Shown: positions 9,669-19,527, numbered from the stretch's first letter. The stretch is 64,000 bases of DNA from an uncultured Mucilaginibacter sp. (GCF_913773635.1 NZ_CAJYGQ010000009.1:124001-188000); one strand, 5' to 3'. A program made the numbers and translations. The notes: generated by a model not told the origin, from the sequence alone.

Positions 9669-10448
9669 CTATTTTAATTTTTCCTCTTCTATAAGTCTTA
9701 TAGCCATTAGCATTTCAACCATGGTGCGCTGTAAAGTGTAGTGCCACCCGGCCCAACCGTTAAAAATTAACCCTTTTACAAACAGTGAGTAAAAGAATAC
9801 AAAGAATGGAGCTACTACTTTGTTACGGCGGATTTTTGCACTGAATGACAACTTTTCGCCATTGTTATGTAATAACTTATGCGTTTCCTTAACCGAATAC
9901 CCGTCCTGATTAGCCAACCATCGTGATAAAGATTTTCTGTCATCATGCAAAATTTTGGCTTTATAGTTACCGGTTGGGCCGTCAATTTTAAGGCGATGAG
10001 CATGCCCGTCATCAAAATATGAACCTGCATCATGCTTGAATAATACAGCCCGAGGTGTAGTATTGTTACTCAATAATTGCCTGCCAAATACCAAAAACTC
10101 AAACTTTGTATAATAACCAACATTAGTATCACCTGTTAGCGAAAGTATTTGCTTGGTTTCAGTAATAAAATCATCTGTTAAAACATAATCGGCGTCAAGG
10201 CTTAATACCCATTCACCGGTAAGTAATGAAAGTCCGTAGTTGCACTGCTTTGCAAAGCTGTCAAATGGTCTGTAAACAACTTCTGTATTAGCGTACTGGC
10301 TTACAATTTCGAGCGTCTGGTCTGTACTGCCACTATCAAGTATAACAACTTTTTCAGCCCAGATAAGCTTATCAAGCACTCTTTTAATATTAGGCTCTTC
10401 GTTTTTTGTGAGTATAAGTACTTGCAAAACACTTTGTCCAATTTCCAT
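9669..10448 (-). CDS. Glycosyltransferase family 2, WaaE/KdtX type
   Basis: This GT-A fold transferase of 259 residues probably adds one sugar of the EPS repeat unit at the cytoplasmic face of the membrane. The nucleotide-sugar site is marked by ILTKNEEPNI near the start, VVILDSGSTDQT (about 34-45) and the metal-binding LDADYVL (about 79-85). A hydrophobic stretch at about 208-228 suggests membrane attachment. The substrate sugar cannot be read from sequence. It lies 86 bases upstream of the wza-like gene. Confidence 0.85.
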   Translation of the reverse strand: MEIGQSVLQVLILTKNEEPNIKRVLDKLIWAEKVVILDSGSTDQTLEIVSQYANTEVVYRPFDSFAKQCNYGLSLLTGEWVLSLDADYVLTDDFITETKQILSLTGDTNVGYYTKFEFLVFGRQLLSNNTTPRAVLFKHDAGSYFDDGHAHRLKIDGPTGNYKAKILHDDRKSLSRWLANQDGYSVKETHKLLHNNGEKLSFSAKIRRNKVVAPFFVFFYSLFVKGLIFNGWAGWHYTLQRTMVEMLMAIRLIEEEKLK

Positions 10449-10473
10449 ATGGTAAAAATTAGATGTTTAAAAA

Positions 10474-11616
10474 TTATTTCAGCTTACCTGATCCGGCCTT
10501 TTCGTACAAATCCAGGTATTGATTAGCCAATACTTGCCCATCATATTCATGACGAATAATTTCTGGTACCTGTGTATTAATCCGCTCCAGCTTTTCTTTA
10601 GAATTTGCTATGTTATTTAGCTGAGTGGCAATTTCTTCGATATTCATGCTTGTAACCCAGCCCAGGTCATTACTCTTTACATAGTTATAAAGGCCTACGT
10701 TTTTACTGATCATTACAGGCGTACCTACCGAAAGCGACTCAATAACTACTATAGCAAAGTTTTCACTATGAGAAGTAAGCGCAAATAAATCTACACTTGA
10801 AAGATACTCAAATTTATCTTCACCGCTTTTCCAGCCTACCCATTCAAGCTTATCAGCATTACCGCATTCTATAGCTAATTTTTTAAGCGAATTGAGATAC
10901 TCCTCTTCGCCAGAACCAGCTATTTTCAATTTATAATCAAAATCAACTTTACTCAAGGCCTTTATTAAAACATCAAGTCCTTTCTTCGGATCAACACGCG
11001 ACAAAAAAGCTATTGTGAAGATGTCATTTTTAACACGAGGATATCGCTTATCAGATAACTTCACTAGGTTAGGTATTACCGCGCCCTTCCAGCTTGGTAT
11101 TATAGCCTTTGATTCTTCCCACTCCAATTGAGTTGAAACGTGAAGCCAGCTGTATTCAAGCAATTTTCTTCCTAATAATTTATGAATCCAACGCTTCTTT
11201 ACCGAATTATTAGTCTCCAAAATATAATTGCTGAACATACCATGCGGCGATAAAATTGGCTTAACACCATTACGCCTGCAAACCCATGCTGCACCAATTA
11301 CCAACAAGTTCCACCAGGAATGTATGTGAACGGCATCAAATTGCTTTACTGTTTTGCCCAGATGCTTCCATAAGTCGGGGGAAGCATGAGTATGGTCGCC
11401 GGTAACACGCTTAAAATAAGTCACTTTTACGCCATCTACTAAAAGCTCTTGTCCCGGAGCAACAGCTAATTCGCTTTTGCCGTTGGCCGTAGTGGTGTAA
11501 ACAACAACCTCGTGCCCAGCCTTAACCAACTCCTCGGCAAGTAAGGCTACCACCACTATAGGGCCTCCATAAATGTAAGCCGGCTTATAAGAAGGAACGA
11601 TAAAAAGAATTTTCAT
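10474..11616 (-). CDS. Glycosyltransferase family 4
   Basis: This GT-B fold retaining transferase (380 residues) probably acts in EPS repeat-unit assembly. The N-terminal glycine-rich acceptor loop (YIYGGPIVVVALLAEEL, about 18-34) and the PHGMF stretch are typical. The C-terminal EX7E region is in SENFAIVVIESLSVGTPV (about 283-300). It has an ATG start and is packed with its neighbours on the same strand. Donor and acceptor are unknown. Confidence 0.87.
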   Translation of the reverse strand: MKILFIVPSYKPAYIYGGPIVVVALLAEELVKAGHEVVVYTTTANGKSELAVAPGQELLVDGVKVTYFKRVTGDHTHASPDLWKHLGKTVKQFDAVHIHSWWNLLVIGAAWVCRRNGVKPILSPHGMFSNYILETNNSVKKRWIHKLLGRKLLEYSWLHVSTQLEWEESKAIIPSWKGAVIPNLVKLSDKRYPRVKNDIFTIAFLSRVDPKKGLDVLIKALSKVDFDYKLKIAGSGEEEYLNSLKKLAIECGNADKLEWVGWKSGEDKFEYLSSVDLFALTSHSENFAIVVIESLSVGTPVMISKNVGLYNYVKSNDLGWVTSMNIEEIATQLNNIANSKEKLERINTQVPEIIRHEYDGQVLANQYLDLYEKAGSGKLK

Positions 11617-11622
11617 AAGCGA

Positions 11623-12288
11623 TTAATGCACAAAGCCTTCTGTTCGGGTAAAGTATTTAGCTGTTTGCGGTATGGTTTTAATGGCTTTAGCCGGAACGCC
11701 GGCGTACAAAGTCCATGTATCAGAAAATGTTTTACTTAATAGTGATTTGGCACCCAAAACTGAATGGGAAGGTAAAACAGATCCTCCAAGAACCACAACG
11801 TTAGTTCCCACAAAGCAATAATCACCAATTGTTATTGGTGAGCTGTCTTGCCTGTTTTCAAATACATCAATTGAGTGAGTAAGTAACTGCGAGTTATAAC
11901 CTGCAATAGTTGAAAACTTTCCGATATGAATAGCACTGGTGCAATCAATATGATGATTTTTTGTTATTGCGGCTTCATCTCCCAAAATCAATTCAGCTTT
12001 ACGATTTTGCTGATGCTTAAAGTGTTTGGTTTGCGTATCATAAGTACTAAAACCGGTAATCCAATTACTTCTTCCTATTGTTGCATTTTGCCCAAGTTCA
12101 ATGTAATCAAGATGTACAGCAGTAGTGAAATGATCAATGCGCGAACCTGCCTTCATAGTCATACTTCGCGGAAATGCCCAGGCTAATCCAATTTTAGCCG
12201 AGGGATGTAGATCATATCCAAACCACTTTTGCAGTGCCCGCCTTTTTAGCGACCATGGAAGTATTGATGCTATTAGTTTTAAAAACAT
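11623..12288 (-). CDS. Left-handed beta-helix acyltransferase
   Basis: This 221-residue transferase-hexapeptide protein has isoleucine/valine turns from about residue 25 to 200 (for example IELGQNATIG and ITIGDYCFVGTNVVVLGG). It probably acetylates a sugar of the polysaccharide. The likely catalytic histidine is within AITKNHHIDCTS (about 109-120). The gene lies 6 bases upstream of the next glycosyltransferase, so the two are probably translated from one message. Confidence 0.82.
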   Translation of the reverse strand: MFLKLIASILPWSLKRRALQKWFGYDLHPSAKIGLAWAFPRSMTMKAGSRIDHFTTAVHLDYIELGQNATIGRSNWITGFSTYDTQTKHFKHQQNRKAELILGDEAAITKNHHIDCTSAIHIGKFSTIAGYNSQLLTHSIDVFENRQDSSPITIGDYCFVGTNVVVLGGSVLPSHSVLGAKSLLSKTFSDTWTLYAGVPAKAIKTIPQTAKYFTRTEGFVH

Positions 12289-12292
12289 GTTA

Positions 12293-13438
12293 TTAAGCTA
12301 CCGGCAGTTTATGTAATGCTATATATTGCTGAATAATTTTCTCCATTTCAAAGCGCTCACAATTTTCAAAACCTCTTTTAATCAAATCATTTTTAAAAGC
12401 TTCGTCTTGCAGCTTTAGTAGTGCTTGGGCAAATTGTGAAGGATTATGCGGATCTGCGTAAAGTGCTGCTCCGCCGCTAACTTCGGGCATGGGTTCATAA
12501 CTACTTGCTATTACTGCAGCCCCGCATGCTTGTGCCTCAATAAGAGGCCAGCCAAAGCCTTCATTAAATGATGGAAATACAAAGGCCTCACAAGCATTGT
12601 ACAACGCCCGTAATAATTCATGCGAGGGTTTGCTGATAAAAACAACACGCTCTTTGAGGCCTGATCTTTCAACAGCGTTTAAAAGGTCTGCGTCAGGTTC
12701 CTCTCCTGCGTAACAAACCATACCGTTCCATTTTGGCCCTAACTCCTCTACCATTTTCACCAGCATAACACGGTTTTTTCGCTGTAAGCCCGAGCCGATA
12801 TGCAATATAAAGTTTTGATTTATGGCTACACCAGATGTAGACAATACTTGATGAATCTGATTGGTGTTTAGCTTTCCAAAATCAGCGTTGAATGGATTTA
12901 ATATAACTTTCCAGTTTGTGTAATTGGCACTTGCGTCAGGTGCAAGCTCTTTTAACTGGTTAAGTGTAAATGCAGATACAGATGCAAGCTTTTTCGCTTT
13001 TTTCAGGTTACCTAAAATCCACTTTTGAAGTATTTTACCAAAAGAAGAAGCCTGCTGATGCGAATCAGCATATCCCAAACCACCACGTATGGCAATCATA
13101 TCATGCGCCGTAATCACCGTTTTATTTTGGGGCAGGTGCGCCAAATAAGGAGAATTTGAATGATCGCAAACATGAAAAGAAATGTCGGGCTTATTTAAGC
13201 CTTTAATTAGAATCCGCCAGCGAATTATAAGCGGAAATAAAATCCATTTATCAATATACCCCAGCCATTTTCCTATACCTGTATTGGTTGATTTAAACCC
13301 TTTGCCTAATATTACATTAGGAAACCAAAGTTCAGTTTCCACTCCACGTTTTGGATATTCACGATGCAACATCTCGGCAAAACGTTTCATGCTTTCCTGC
13401 CTGTCGGGTATATAATTTGATATCAGGATAACTTTCAT
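12293..13438 (-). CDS. Glycosyltransferase family 4
   Basis: This GT-B fold transferase has an EX7E motif in PSFNEGFGWPLIEAQACG and the core IGSGLQRKNR nucleotide loop. The reading frame extends upstream to 13534, but the ATG at 13438 gives the normal GT4 start MKVILISNYIPDRQ and overlaps the stop of the upstream polymerase gene by four bases (ATGA). I therefore choose it, giving 381 residues. It probably adds one sugar to the repeat unit; specificity is unknown. Confidence 0.87.
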   Translation of the reverse strand: MKVILISNYIPDRQESMKRFAEMLHREYPKRGVETELWFPNVILGKGFKSTNTGIGKWLGYIDKWILFPLIIRWRILIKGLNKPDISFHVCDHSNSPYLAHLPQNKTVITAHDMIAIRGGLGYADSHQQASSFGKILQKWILGNLKKAKKLASVSAFTLNQLKELAPDASANYTNWKVILNPFNADFGKLNTNQIHQVLSTSGVAINQNFILHIGSGLQRKNRVMLVKMVEELGPKWNGMVCYAGEEPDADLLNAVERSGLKERVVFISKPSHELLRALYNACEAFVFPSFNEGFGWPLIEAQACGAAVIASSYEPMPEVSGGAALYADPHNPSQFAQALLKLQDEAFKNDLIKRGFENCERFEMEKIIQQYIALHKLPVA

Positions 13439-14802
13439 GAACGAGCAATAAACTTTTTCTTGTTTTGTCTGAGAGCGGCAAATATTAAGCCTCCGGTTAA
13501 TGCACCAAACCCCAGAGCTGTTGGCTGCGCCCATTGTCCCTGGGCAAGATTTACTAAAATAAAGCTAAGTAGCATCCAAGGTAAAAAATTCTTCTTTGCC
13601 AGTGCCGAGTATGACTTTAGTGTAACATCGAGCGTAACGCCAACCCTTATAAAAATTATTATTACGCCAAGCAAAAATCCCATTTCGCCAATTATACGCC
13701 CCCATTCTACTTCGGCATTGAAGAGAAATTTATTTGTACCCGTTTGTAAGCGCGCACCGGCGTTGGTGCCTAAGCCCAATCCATACCCAAAAAAAGGTAC
13801 CTTTTCGTTTTCGGTTAAACCACCAAGTAAACCACCAATAAAGCGTCCAAAAAACACGCCCTCTGTTCCGCCTTCGGCATTGTTTGCTACGGTGAGACGC
13901 TCATTAAATGCCTGCGTACCTGTTTGAAAAAAACTGGCTTTACCTAATACCGTAAGCAATATGAATACAGCAATGCCCGCCATGGCAAATTTACCGGTAA
14001 GCCGCGGGTTACGTATGGCTACGATAGTAGCAAACAGGGCACTGATTATTATTTGAAATAAAAATGTACGACTAATGGAAAGTGGTATAGCAGCAACAAG
14101 GCAGCCTGTAACCACTATTAAAAACCACTTTTTAATTACCAAACTTTCATCCAGCCAGAAATAGAAAACGTAGGCTCCAACTAAACCAAAGAACGATACC
14201 ACACCATTGGTAAAAGAAAACGTTCCGGGTGGCCTAAAGTAACCCATGGCACCGGCAAAGCCACCTCCGGCCTCATCACCACCTATGCCACGGTTAACCC
14301 AGGCACTTTGCGGACTGTAAAACTGCAATCCAATTAAAACAGTCATCGGTATGGCCAGCCATAGCACTATCTCTCCCAGCCTTAAAACATCGTCGCGGTT
14401 GAATATAGCGCCAATTATAAATATCAACGGAAAGTGCAAAAACATTATACGTGCACCAAAAAGTGCTACATATATATTATGATGCCCAACTAGTAACGCC
14501 ATAATTAATGATATAACAGTAACCAGCCACGACACCATTATATTTGTATTAATTTTAAAAAAGCCGGCATTTTGGGCTTTAACAATAAGAATTATAGCTA
14601 TTGGGTCGCGCACGATGAGAAGTGGCGTAGCCAAAAACGGCAACACCCACTTACGTAAAGCACCCTCAAAAACCAAAAGCCAAAAGTATATCCAAATCCA
14701 GCGCTTTAAATCAGCAATCTGTTTTTCTTTATTACTTAAACGACGCTTTTTGTCCTTTTTAAAGCTCTTTAAAAAACTTAATATGTCTTTGACTATTATC
14801 AA
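13435..14802 (-). CDS. Wzy-like O-antigen/EPS polymerase
   Basis: This integral membrane protein (455 residues) has roughly ten hydrophobic spans and a large extracytoplasmic loop at about 165-195 rich in Gly and aromatic residues, as in the O-antigen ligase/polymerase family. It should join lipid-linked repeat units in the periplasm. The start appears to be TTG at 14802: an in-frame stop lies just upstream and the next Met is deep inside a membrane span. It overlaps the downstream glycosyltransferase by four bases. Confidence 0.82.
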   Translation of the reverse strand: MIIVKDILSFLKSFKKDKKRRLSNKEKQIADLKRWIWIYFWLLVFEGALRKWVLPFLATPLLIVRDPIAIILIVKAQNAGFFKINTNIMVSWLVTVISLIMALLVGHHNIYVALFGARIMFLHFPLIFIIGAIFNRDDVLRLGEIVLWLAIPMTVLIGLQFYSPQSAWVNRGIGGDEAGGGFAGAMGYFRPPGTFSFTNGVVSFFGLVGAYVFYFWLDESLVIKKWFLIVVTGCLVAAIPLSISRTFLFQIIISALFATIVAIRNPRLTGKFAMAGIAVFILLTVLGKASFFQTGTQAFNERLTVANNAEGGTEGVFFGRFIGGLLGGLTENEKVPFFGYGLGLGTNAGARLQTGTNKFLFNAEVEWGRIIGEMGFLLGVIIIFIRVGVTLDVTLKSYSALAKKNFLPWMLLSFILVNLAQGQWAQPTALGFGALTGGLIFAALRQNKKKFIARS

Positions 14803-14816
14803 GGTAATCTAATTTA

Positions 14817-16055
14817 CTAAATAATAGCAGGCATAATGTTACTTGCGTACTTCTCCCAGGTATAGGCTGCCGCATGTTGTTGTGCACGTATGCCCATGTT
14901 TTGTATCTTGTCCCTATTTTCAAGAAACCATGTAATCTTTTCGGCAATTGCTTCGGGCGATCTGATTGGCACCAGGAAACCTGTTTCGCCCTCTATAACC
15001 AAATCATCACCACCGGTGTTAGGTGTTATAATAAGCGGAAGTCCCTGGCTCATGGCTTCCTGCATAACCAATGCCCTGCCTTCAACAATTGAAGGTAAGC
15101 AGAATACATCACAAGTGCGCATTAATTCAAGCACTTGTGCATGAGGACGCCCTTTTTCATAAGTAAAACCCGGAAACTGATTTTTATAGAAACCAGCATC
15201 GGTTAATAACGAACCCATAACCACCAATTCAACATTAGTAGTGTTAAGCATTTTTACAGCCTCAAACAAATCTCCTAACCCTTTACGCTGACCCATTGAA
15301 CCTGCAAACAATACTCTCAGCGGCTTATTAGGGTCACGTTGCTTTGTAGCAGCATTATAGCTTGGAGTTACCGGCGAACCAAAAGGAGAAACTATAACCT
15401 CTTTATTTTGAGCCCAATCAGGCAGTGAATCTTTTACAAAATTGCCTGGCACTATAACCGCATCTGCCAGTTGTAATTCGGCAACCTTACGCTCAAGCTT
15501 TGCTGGCGAATCCTGTATGCCGCCACCCAGCGTTACAGCCCATTGTGGCAGGCGCTCAGCTTCTTCGCTCATTAATCTGCGCCCGGTTTCCCAATAAGCA
15601 ATAGGTAAATCATATGCGCGTTTTAAATTCATGGCTTTTGCTTTTTCAAACGTGGCCAGTGCGCCATCTTCATACGCATAAACACTGCTTAAACCTGCTT
15701 TTGAATACTTTGGAAGCTGGCCGGCAACATGCTTATCTAAACTTTGGTAAATGTTATCCATACTAAACACACCTTTTTCGTGTGCAGTAAGACTTTTAAA
15801 CTTGAGTTTATTACTTATTACATGTCCTAACTCTATCCAGGGATACATGTGTGTATAAGGCTGCAAAATGGGATCAAATTCACGGCGTTTAATTTCGCTC
15901 AATGGCCCAATGCCGCCAAGTTTTTGCAGTGTTGAACCAGGGAAAGAGGCTACCGAAGTGTAAAACGCTTCCAATTTACCTGCTTTTGCCAAGGTTGTTG
16001 CAATAGCCCTTAAAAAGGTATTTCCGGTTGGATGCAATACAATAACGTTACCCAT
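14817..16055 (-). CDS. Glycosyltransferase family 4
   Basis: This 412-residue GT-B transferase starts with ATG (MGNVIVLHPTGNTFLRAIA). The donor-site loop FAGSMGQRKGL (about 251-261) and the C-terminal EX7E region in VEGRALVMQEAMSQGLPL support the family. It lacks the typical N-terminal GG(A/P) loop and belongs to a GT4 subgroup that begins with a short hydrophobic strand. It acts in the EPS locus; its sugar is unknown. Confidence 0.85.
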   Translation of the reverse strand: MGNVIVLHPTGNTFLRAIATTLAKAGKLEAFYTSVASFPGSTLQKLGGIGPLSEIKRREFDPILQPYTHMYPWIELGHVISNKLKFKSLTAHEKGVFSMDNIYQSLDKHVAGQLPKYSKAGLSSVYAYEDGALATFEKAKAMNLKRAYDLPIAYWETGRRLMSEEAERLPQWAVTLGGGIQDSPAKLERKVAELQLADAVIVPGNFVKDSLPDWAQNKEVIVSPFGSPVTPSYNAATKQRDPNKPLRVLFAGSMGQRKGLGDLFEAVKMLNTTNVELVVMGSLLTDAGFYKNQFPGFTYEKGRPHAQVLELMRTCDVFCLPSIVEGRALVMQEAMSQGLPLIITPNTGGDDLVIEGETGFLVPIRSPEAIAEKITWFLENRDKIQNMGIRAQQHAAAYTWEKYASNIMPAII

Positions 16056-16059
16056 GCTG

Positions 16060-17085
16060 TTATTTATTTAGTGCCTGATTAATAGCATGAACATATTTAT
16101 CCATAACATAAGCTTGTTTATGCAAATTGAGGTGCTCAACGCCGTTTAGTATAAGCGTTTGTCTGAGTTGTTGGTCGTTTTCTAAGTTAATGAGTTTATC
16201 AACAAGATCGTCAACATTTCCTTTTTCAAATAAGATGCCTCCTTTACCAACTGCTTCACTTAATCCGCCGCTATTTGATGCTACAGGTATACAGCCGCAG
16301 GCCATTCCTTCAAGAGCTACCAAGCCGAACGGCTCCTCCCAAACAGAAGGAATCAGCATATATTGATGCTCATTTAATGTATTTACCAAAGCCTCACCTT
16401 TTTTGGTGCCTTCAAAATAAACTTTACCATCTATTTGGAGATTTTTAGCCTCGCGCTGAAGACTTTCCAACTCAGGACCCTGACCTATGATAGTTAAAGT
16501 CGCGTTTGCGTTTCCTGATTTTTCAACAAAACCGTGGAACGCCTTCAAAGCTATGTTTGCTCCTTTATCAGAAACCAGCCTACCCAAAAACGCAAACTTC
16601 TTATCACGACGAATTTGGGGTTTGACTTTAAACAGGTCGTCATTATAAGGGTTTGCTATAATGGTGGCTTTAGGATGGCAAGCTAATGCAATGGCTTTAC
16701 TACATGCTATTACACTTTCGGCTTTTTTTAACCAAAATTGCTTAAGCTTATCTTGAATGCCCTTTTGCCCATCAACCCTGGAAATCCAGGTGTGCAATGC
16801 TACTACCAACGGCTTACCGCTTAGCAAATTTGGCCATGATAAATTCAGGCTGGGGTTATTTTCAAATACAAGATCGGCCCAAAAATGAAGTTTTAACAAC
16901 TGCATTTTTGAGGGATTGCGAATTACCGGATAATCACGATTTTGTGTTGCAGTGTTTGCAGCAGATGTGGTTACTACCTTTATCTCATATCCGCGGGCGT
17001 GTAAAGCATTGCAAACCACGTCAGACATGGTTTCAATGCCACCCACATCGGGATAGAACTTGTATGATAAGAATAATATTTTCAA
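16060..17085 (-). CDS. Glycosyltransferase family 4
   Basis: This 341-residue GT-B transferase has the acceptor loop FYPDVGGIETMSDVV (about 12-26), the donor loop FLGRLVSDKG and the EX7E region in WEEPFGLVALEGMACG. The start is a TTG at 17085, giving the standard beginning MKILFLSYKFYPD; no in-frame ATG fits better. A 192-base AT-rich gap separates it from the upstream acyltransferase, the longest gap inside the EPS locus. Confidence 0.87.
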   Translation of the reverse strand: MKILFLSYKFYPDVGGIETMSDVVCNALHARGYEIKVVTTSAANTATQNRDYPVIRNPSKMQLLKLHFWADLVFENNPSLNLSWPNLLSGKPLVVALHTWISRVDGQKGIQDKLKQFWLKKAESVIACSKAIALACHPKATIIANPYNDDLFKVKPQIRRDKKFAFLGRLVSDKGANIALKAFHGFVEKSGNANATLTIIGQGPELESLQREAKNLQIDGKVYFEGTKKGEALVNTLNEHQYMLIPSVWEEPFGLVALEGMACGCIPVASNSGGLSEAVGKGGILFEKGNVDDLVDKLINLENDQQLRQTLILNGVEHLNLHKQAYVMDKYVHAINQALNK

Positions 17086-17277
17086 AATAGGTAGATGATG
17101 AAGTAAAGTAACAAAAATTAAAAATTCTATTGATGTAATTAATGATTATTTCAAAGAATAGATAGTTTTATTATCGTTTTTACTTACAACCGCTAAAGAT
17201 AATATAAATATTTAAATTCTTTATTTAATAATGACATTAAATGCTTGATCGCCCTTTGAACGTTAGGGCTTTCAAAT

Positions 17278-17847
17278 TTACCTGTCTTTAAGTTTTTTAG
17301 CAGGTACCCCGCCCCAAATTTCATTTGATGGAATACTTTTGTTAACCACTGAGCCGGCAGCCACAATTGCTCCATCACCTATTGTTACACCTTTCAATAC
17401 GACCACATTGCAGCCAATCCATACATTCTGGCCTACACTAATAGCTTCTTCCGGACCATTTTGTAAACGCATTAACTGACCTTGTTGCATACCATGATCG
17501 TGATCAACAAAACGGCAACCCGAGGCAATAAGAGAGTCGTTACCAATGGTTATGCCTTTAGTGATATTGAATTCACACCCGGTTCCTACAAAAACGTTAT
17601 CGTAAATTTTAATTGATGGGCCGGACTTCCAAATTCCGTCGTATTTAAAATATATATTACGCTCAAGTAAGCAATTATTTCCAATAGCTAACTGATGAGG
17701 CCAGGTGACGTGTATTAATGGCAATGTAGTGTTTTTGCCAACTTTCATTCCCAGTAAACCGTAGCGTAACTTGCGTAGTCCACTGCCTAATTTATTTAGG
17801 TATCTTACCCTTAACACAAAAAAGCCGTGCTGTAAAAAGTAACTCAT
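17278..17847 (-). CDS. Left-handed beta-helix acyltransferase
   Basis: This 189-residue hexapeptide-repeat transferase resembles the maltose/galactoside O-acetyltransferase group. The coils are at about 50-175 (IKIYDNVFVGTGCEF, ISVGQNVWIGCNVVV). The catalytic-type histidines are in CRFVDHDHGMQ (about 112-122). The C-terminal IWGGVPAKKLKDR is the usual ending of sugar O-acetyltransferases. It is two bases from the upstream GT4 gene and probably decorates the EPS. Confidence 0.85.
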   Translation of the reverse strand: MSYFLQHGFFVLRVRYLNKLGSGLRKLRYGLLGMKVGKNTTLPLIHVTWPHQLAIGNNCLLERNIYFKYDGIWKSGPSIKIYDNVFVGTGCEFNITKGITIGNDSLIASGCRFVDHDHGMQQGQLMRLQNGPEEAISVGQNVWIGCNVVVLKGVTIGDGAIVAAGSVVNKSIPSNEIWGGVPAKKLKDR

Positions 17848-17849
17848 AA

Positions 17850-18944
17850 TTATGATTTGCTATTGGCTAAAACAAATTCAACAACTTGATCTGATACGTT
17901 TTGCCAATTACGATCTTCAGTATAAGCTAATGCGTTTTTCCCAACTTCGCTGACTGTTTGTGGATTACTATAACAATGTTTGATTGCTGTTGCAAGCTCA
18001 ACGTAATTTCCATTTGTAAACAGGAAGCCATTTACACCGTTTGTGATCATGTCTTTTTGCCCATCGCTGTTGGAAGTAATTACACATTTGCCTGCCGCCA
18101 TAGCTTGTAAAAGGCTAAGCGGCTGACCTTCGGCGTAGCTGGGCAATACCAATACAGAGGCTTTAGCTAAATAACTAACCTCATCTTGCTGTTGAAAACG
18201 CGGAACAACTTTTACGTTTGGCTTAAGAGTTTCGGGCCAGTCATTTAAAACCGTTTGCTCGTCTTTACTAGTACCTATAAGTAAATAATTAATTTGCAAA
18301 CCTTCTTTTTGCAGTAGTTCGGCGGCTTTAATTAAAATCTTAATGCCTTTACGTATTACCCAACTCGCATTAAACAGTACTGTAAAACCGCTATCTTCAG
18401 ATACCTTAACATCAGAAATTGGAGTTACACCGTTTTTGAATACATAAATATCCTGCTCGCTACGATTATACTTTTGTTTAACGTATTCTTTATCGTCTGT
18501 ATTAATCAGTAAAAGCTTGTCGGCATGGCGTAGTCCTTTATCGCACCCGCGTAAGCGCCATATAGGGAAAAGGATTCTTGTGCGCCACTTAATCGGTTCA
18601 TCATCGGCTCCGGGTACTGTGCCATTCAAGGTTGCATCCCAATACCGACGCTCAACGCCATGGCTTTCAACAAAACAAGGTATACCTTTTTTTGAAAAAG
18701 CACCTGCGGCAGGTTCATGAACTATAAAACTAACAGGCTTGATTTTAAGGCCTTTAAAATACTGATAGGCTTTGCGCGGAAATAAGGCCGTATGTTTCAG
18801 CGGACCTACCTGAGCAGGCCCTATATGAATAAACTCGTAACCAGCTCTTTCAAATGCATCTTTCCAAAAATATTCAACCCGGCCCATTCCTGTTTCGGGC
18901 GAGATGTCTATTTGAGAAACATGAACTATGATTTTATTTTCCAT
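17850..18944 (-). CDS. Glycosyltransferase family 4
   Basis: This 364-residue GT-B transferase has the acceptor-side SPETGMGRVEYFW near the N-terminus, the donor loop FNASWVIRKGIK and the C-terminal region PSYAEGQPLSLLQAMAAG. The second glutamate of the EX7E motif is replaced by glutamine (LLQAM), as in some GT4 members, so activity needs checking. It lies between two beta-helix acyltransferases, with 2-3 base gaps. Confidence 0.83.
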   Translation of the reverse strand: MENKIIVHVSQIDISPETGMGRVEYFWKDAFERAGYEFIHIGPAQVGPLKHTALFPRKAYQYFKGLKIKPVSFIVHEPAAGAFSKKGIPCFVESHGVERRYWDATLNGTVPGADDEPIKWRTRILFPIWRLRGCDKGLRHADKLLLINTDDKEYVKQKYNRSEQDIYVFKNGVTPISDVKVSEDSGFTVLFNASWVIRKGIKILIKAAELLQKEGLQINYLLIGTSKDEQTVLNDWPETLKPNVKVVPRFQQQDEVSYLAKASVLVLPSYAEGQPLSLLQAMAAGKCVITSNSDGQKDMITNGVNGFLFTNGNYVELATAIKHCYSNPQTVSEVGKNALAYTEDRNWQNVSDQVVEFVLANSKS

Positions 18945-18947
18945 AAT

Positions 18948-19499
18948 TTAAGACCTGTAGCTGATTATTTTGGCCGGAATACCTACCACTATAGCATATT
19001 CGGGTACATCTTTGGTAACTACTGCGTTTGCTCCTACAACTACACCATCGGCAATTGCAACACCTGGTAAAACAACACAACCTGCACCCAGCCAGCAGTC
19101 AGCACCAATGGTTATACCAATTTTTTCGGTATCAATGTCCTGTTCATGAATAAGGCGATTTTTATCTTTATAGGCGTGATTGGTTGAAATAAGCTTTACA
19201 CCTTGGCCAAGCATAGTGTTATTGCCAATACTAATTTTAGCGCGGCTTGCCCTTAAAGTAGAATAATCGCCTATAGATACGCGCTTGCCAAATATGATCT
19301 CACCACCATCTTCGGCAATTAATGACACATAGTTATGCAAATCAACATGCTGATTAAAATTTATGGTACTTCTATCATCAGCTGTTTTAAGCGTTGTAAA
19401 CTTACCAATGTAGGTGTAAGGATCAATTAGGTTACGATAGTTTACACCACGTAATCTGAATTTTAATAGAGCTTGTTTTACGGCAGATTTTAAAGACAT
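18948..19499 (-). CDS. Left-handed beta-helix acyltransferase
   Basis: This 183-residue hexapeptide-repeat transferase has coils from about residue 55 to 170 (GEIIFGKRVSIGDYSTL, ITIGADCWLGAGCVV). The probable active-site histidine is in KLISTNHAYKDKN (about 103-115). It ends in VVGIPAKIISYRS. It acts on an unknown EPS sugar; the donor is probably acetyl-CoA. Confidence 0.84.
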   Translation of the reverse strand: MSLKSAVKQALLKFRLRGVNYRNLIDPYTYIGKFTTLKTADDRSTINFNQHVDLHNYVSLIAEDGGEIIFGKRVSIGDYSTLRASRAKISIGNNTMLGQGVKLISTNHAYKDKNRLIHEQDIDTEKIGITIGADCWLGAGCVVLPGVAIADGVVVGANAVVTKDVPEYAIVVGIPAKIISYRS

Positions 19500-19527
19500 G
19501 TTTAAACTGAGGCTTGTGAGATGAGCA

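Noticed and set aside
13439..13534. Upstream extension of the GT4 gene at 12293
   Set aside because: The added 32 residues do not resemble a GT4 N-terminus, while ATG 13438 gives a canonical start and a four-base ATGA overlap with the polymerase gene.
17251..17269. GCCCT/AGGGC hairpin as a terminator
   Set aside because: The stem is only five bases and no T-run follows on the transcribed strand.
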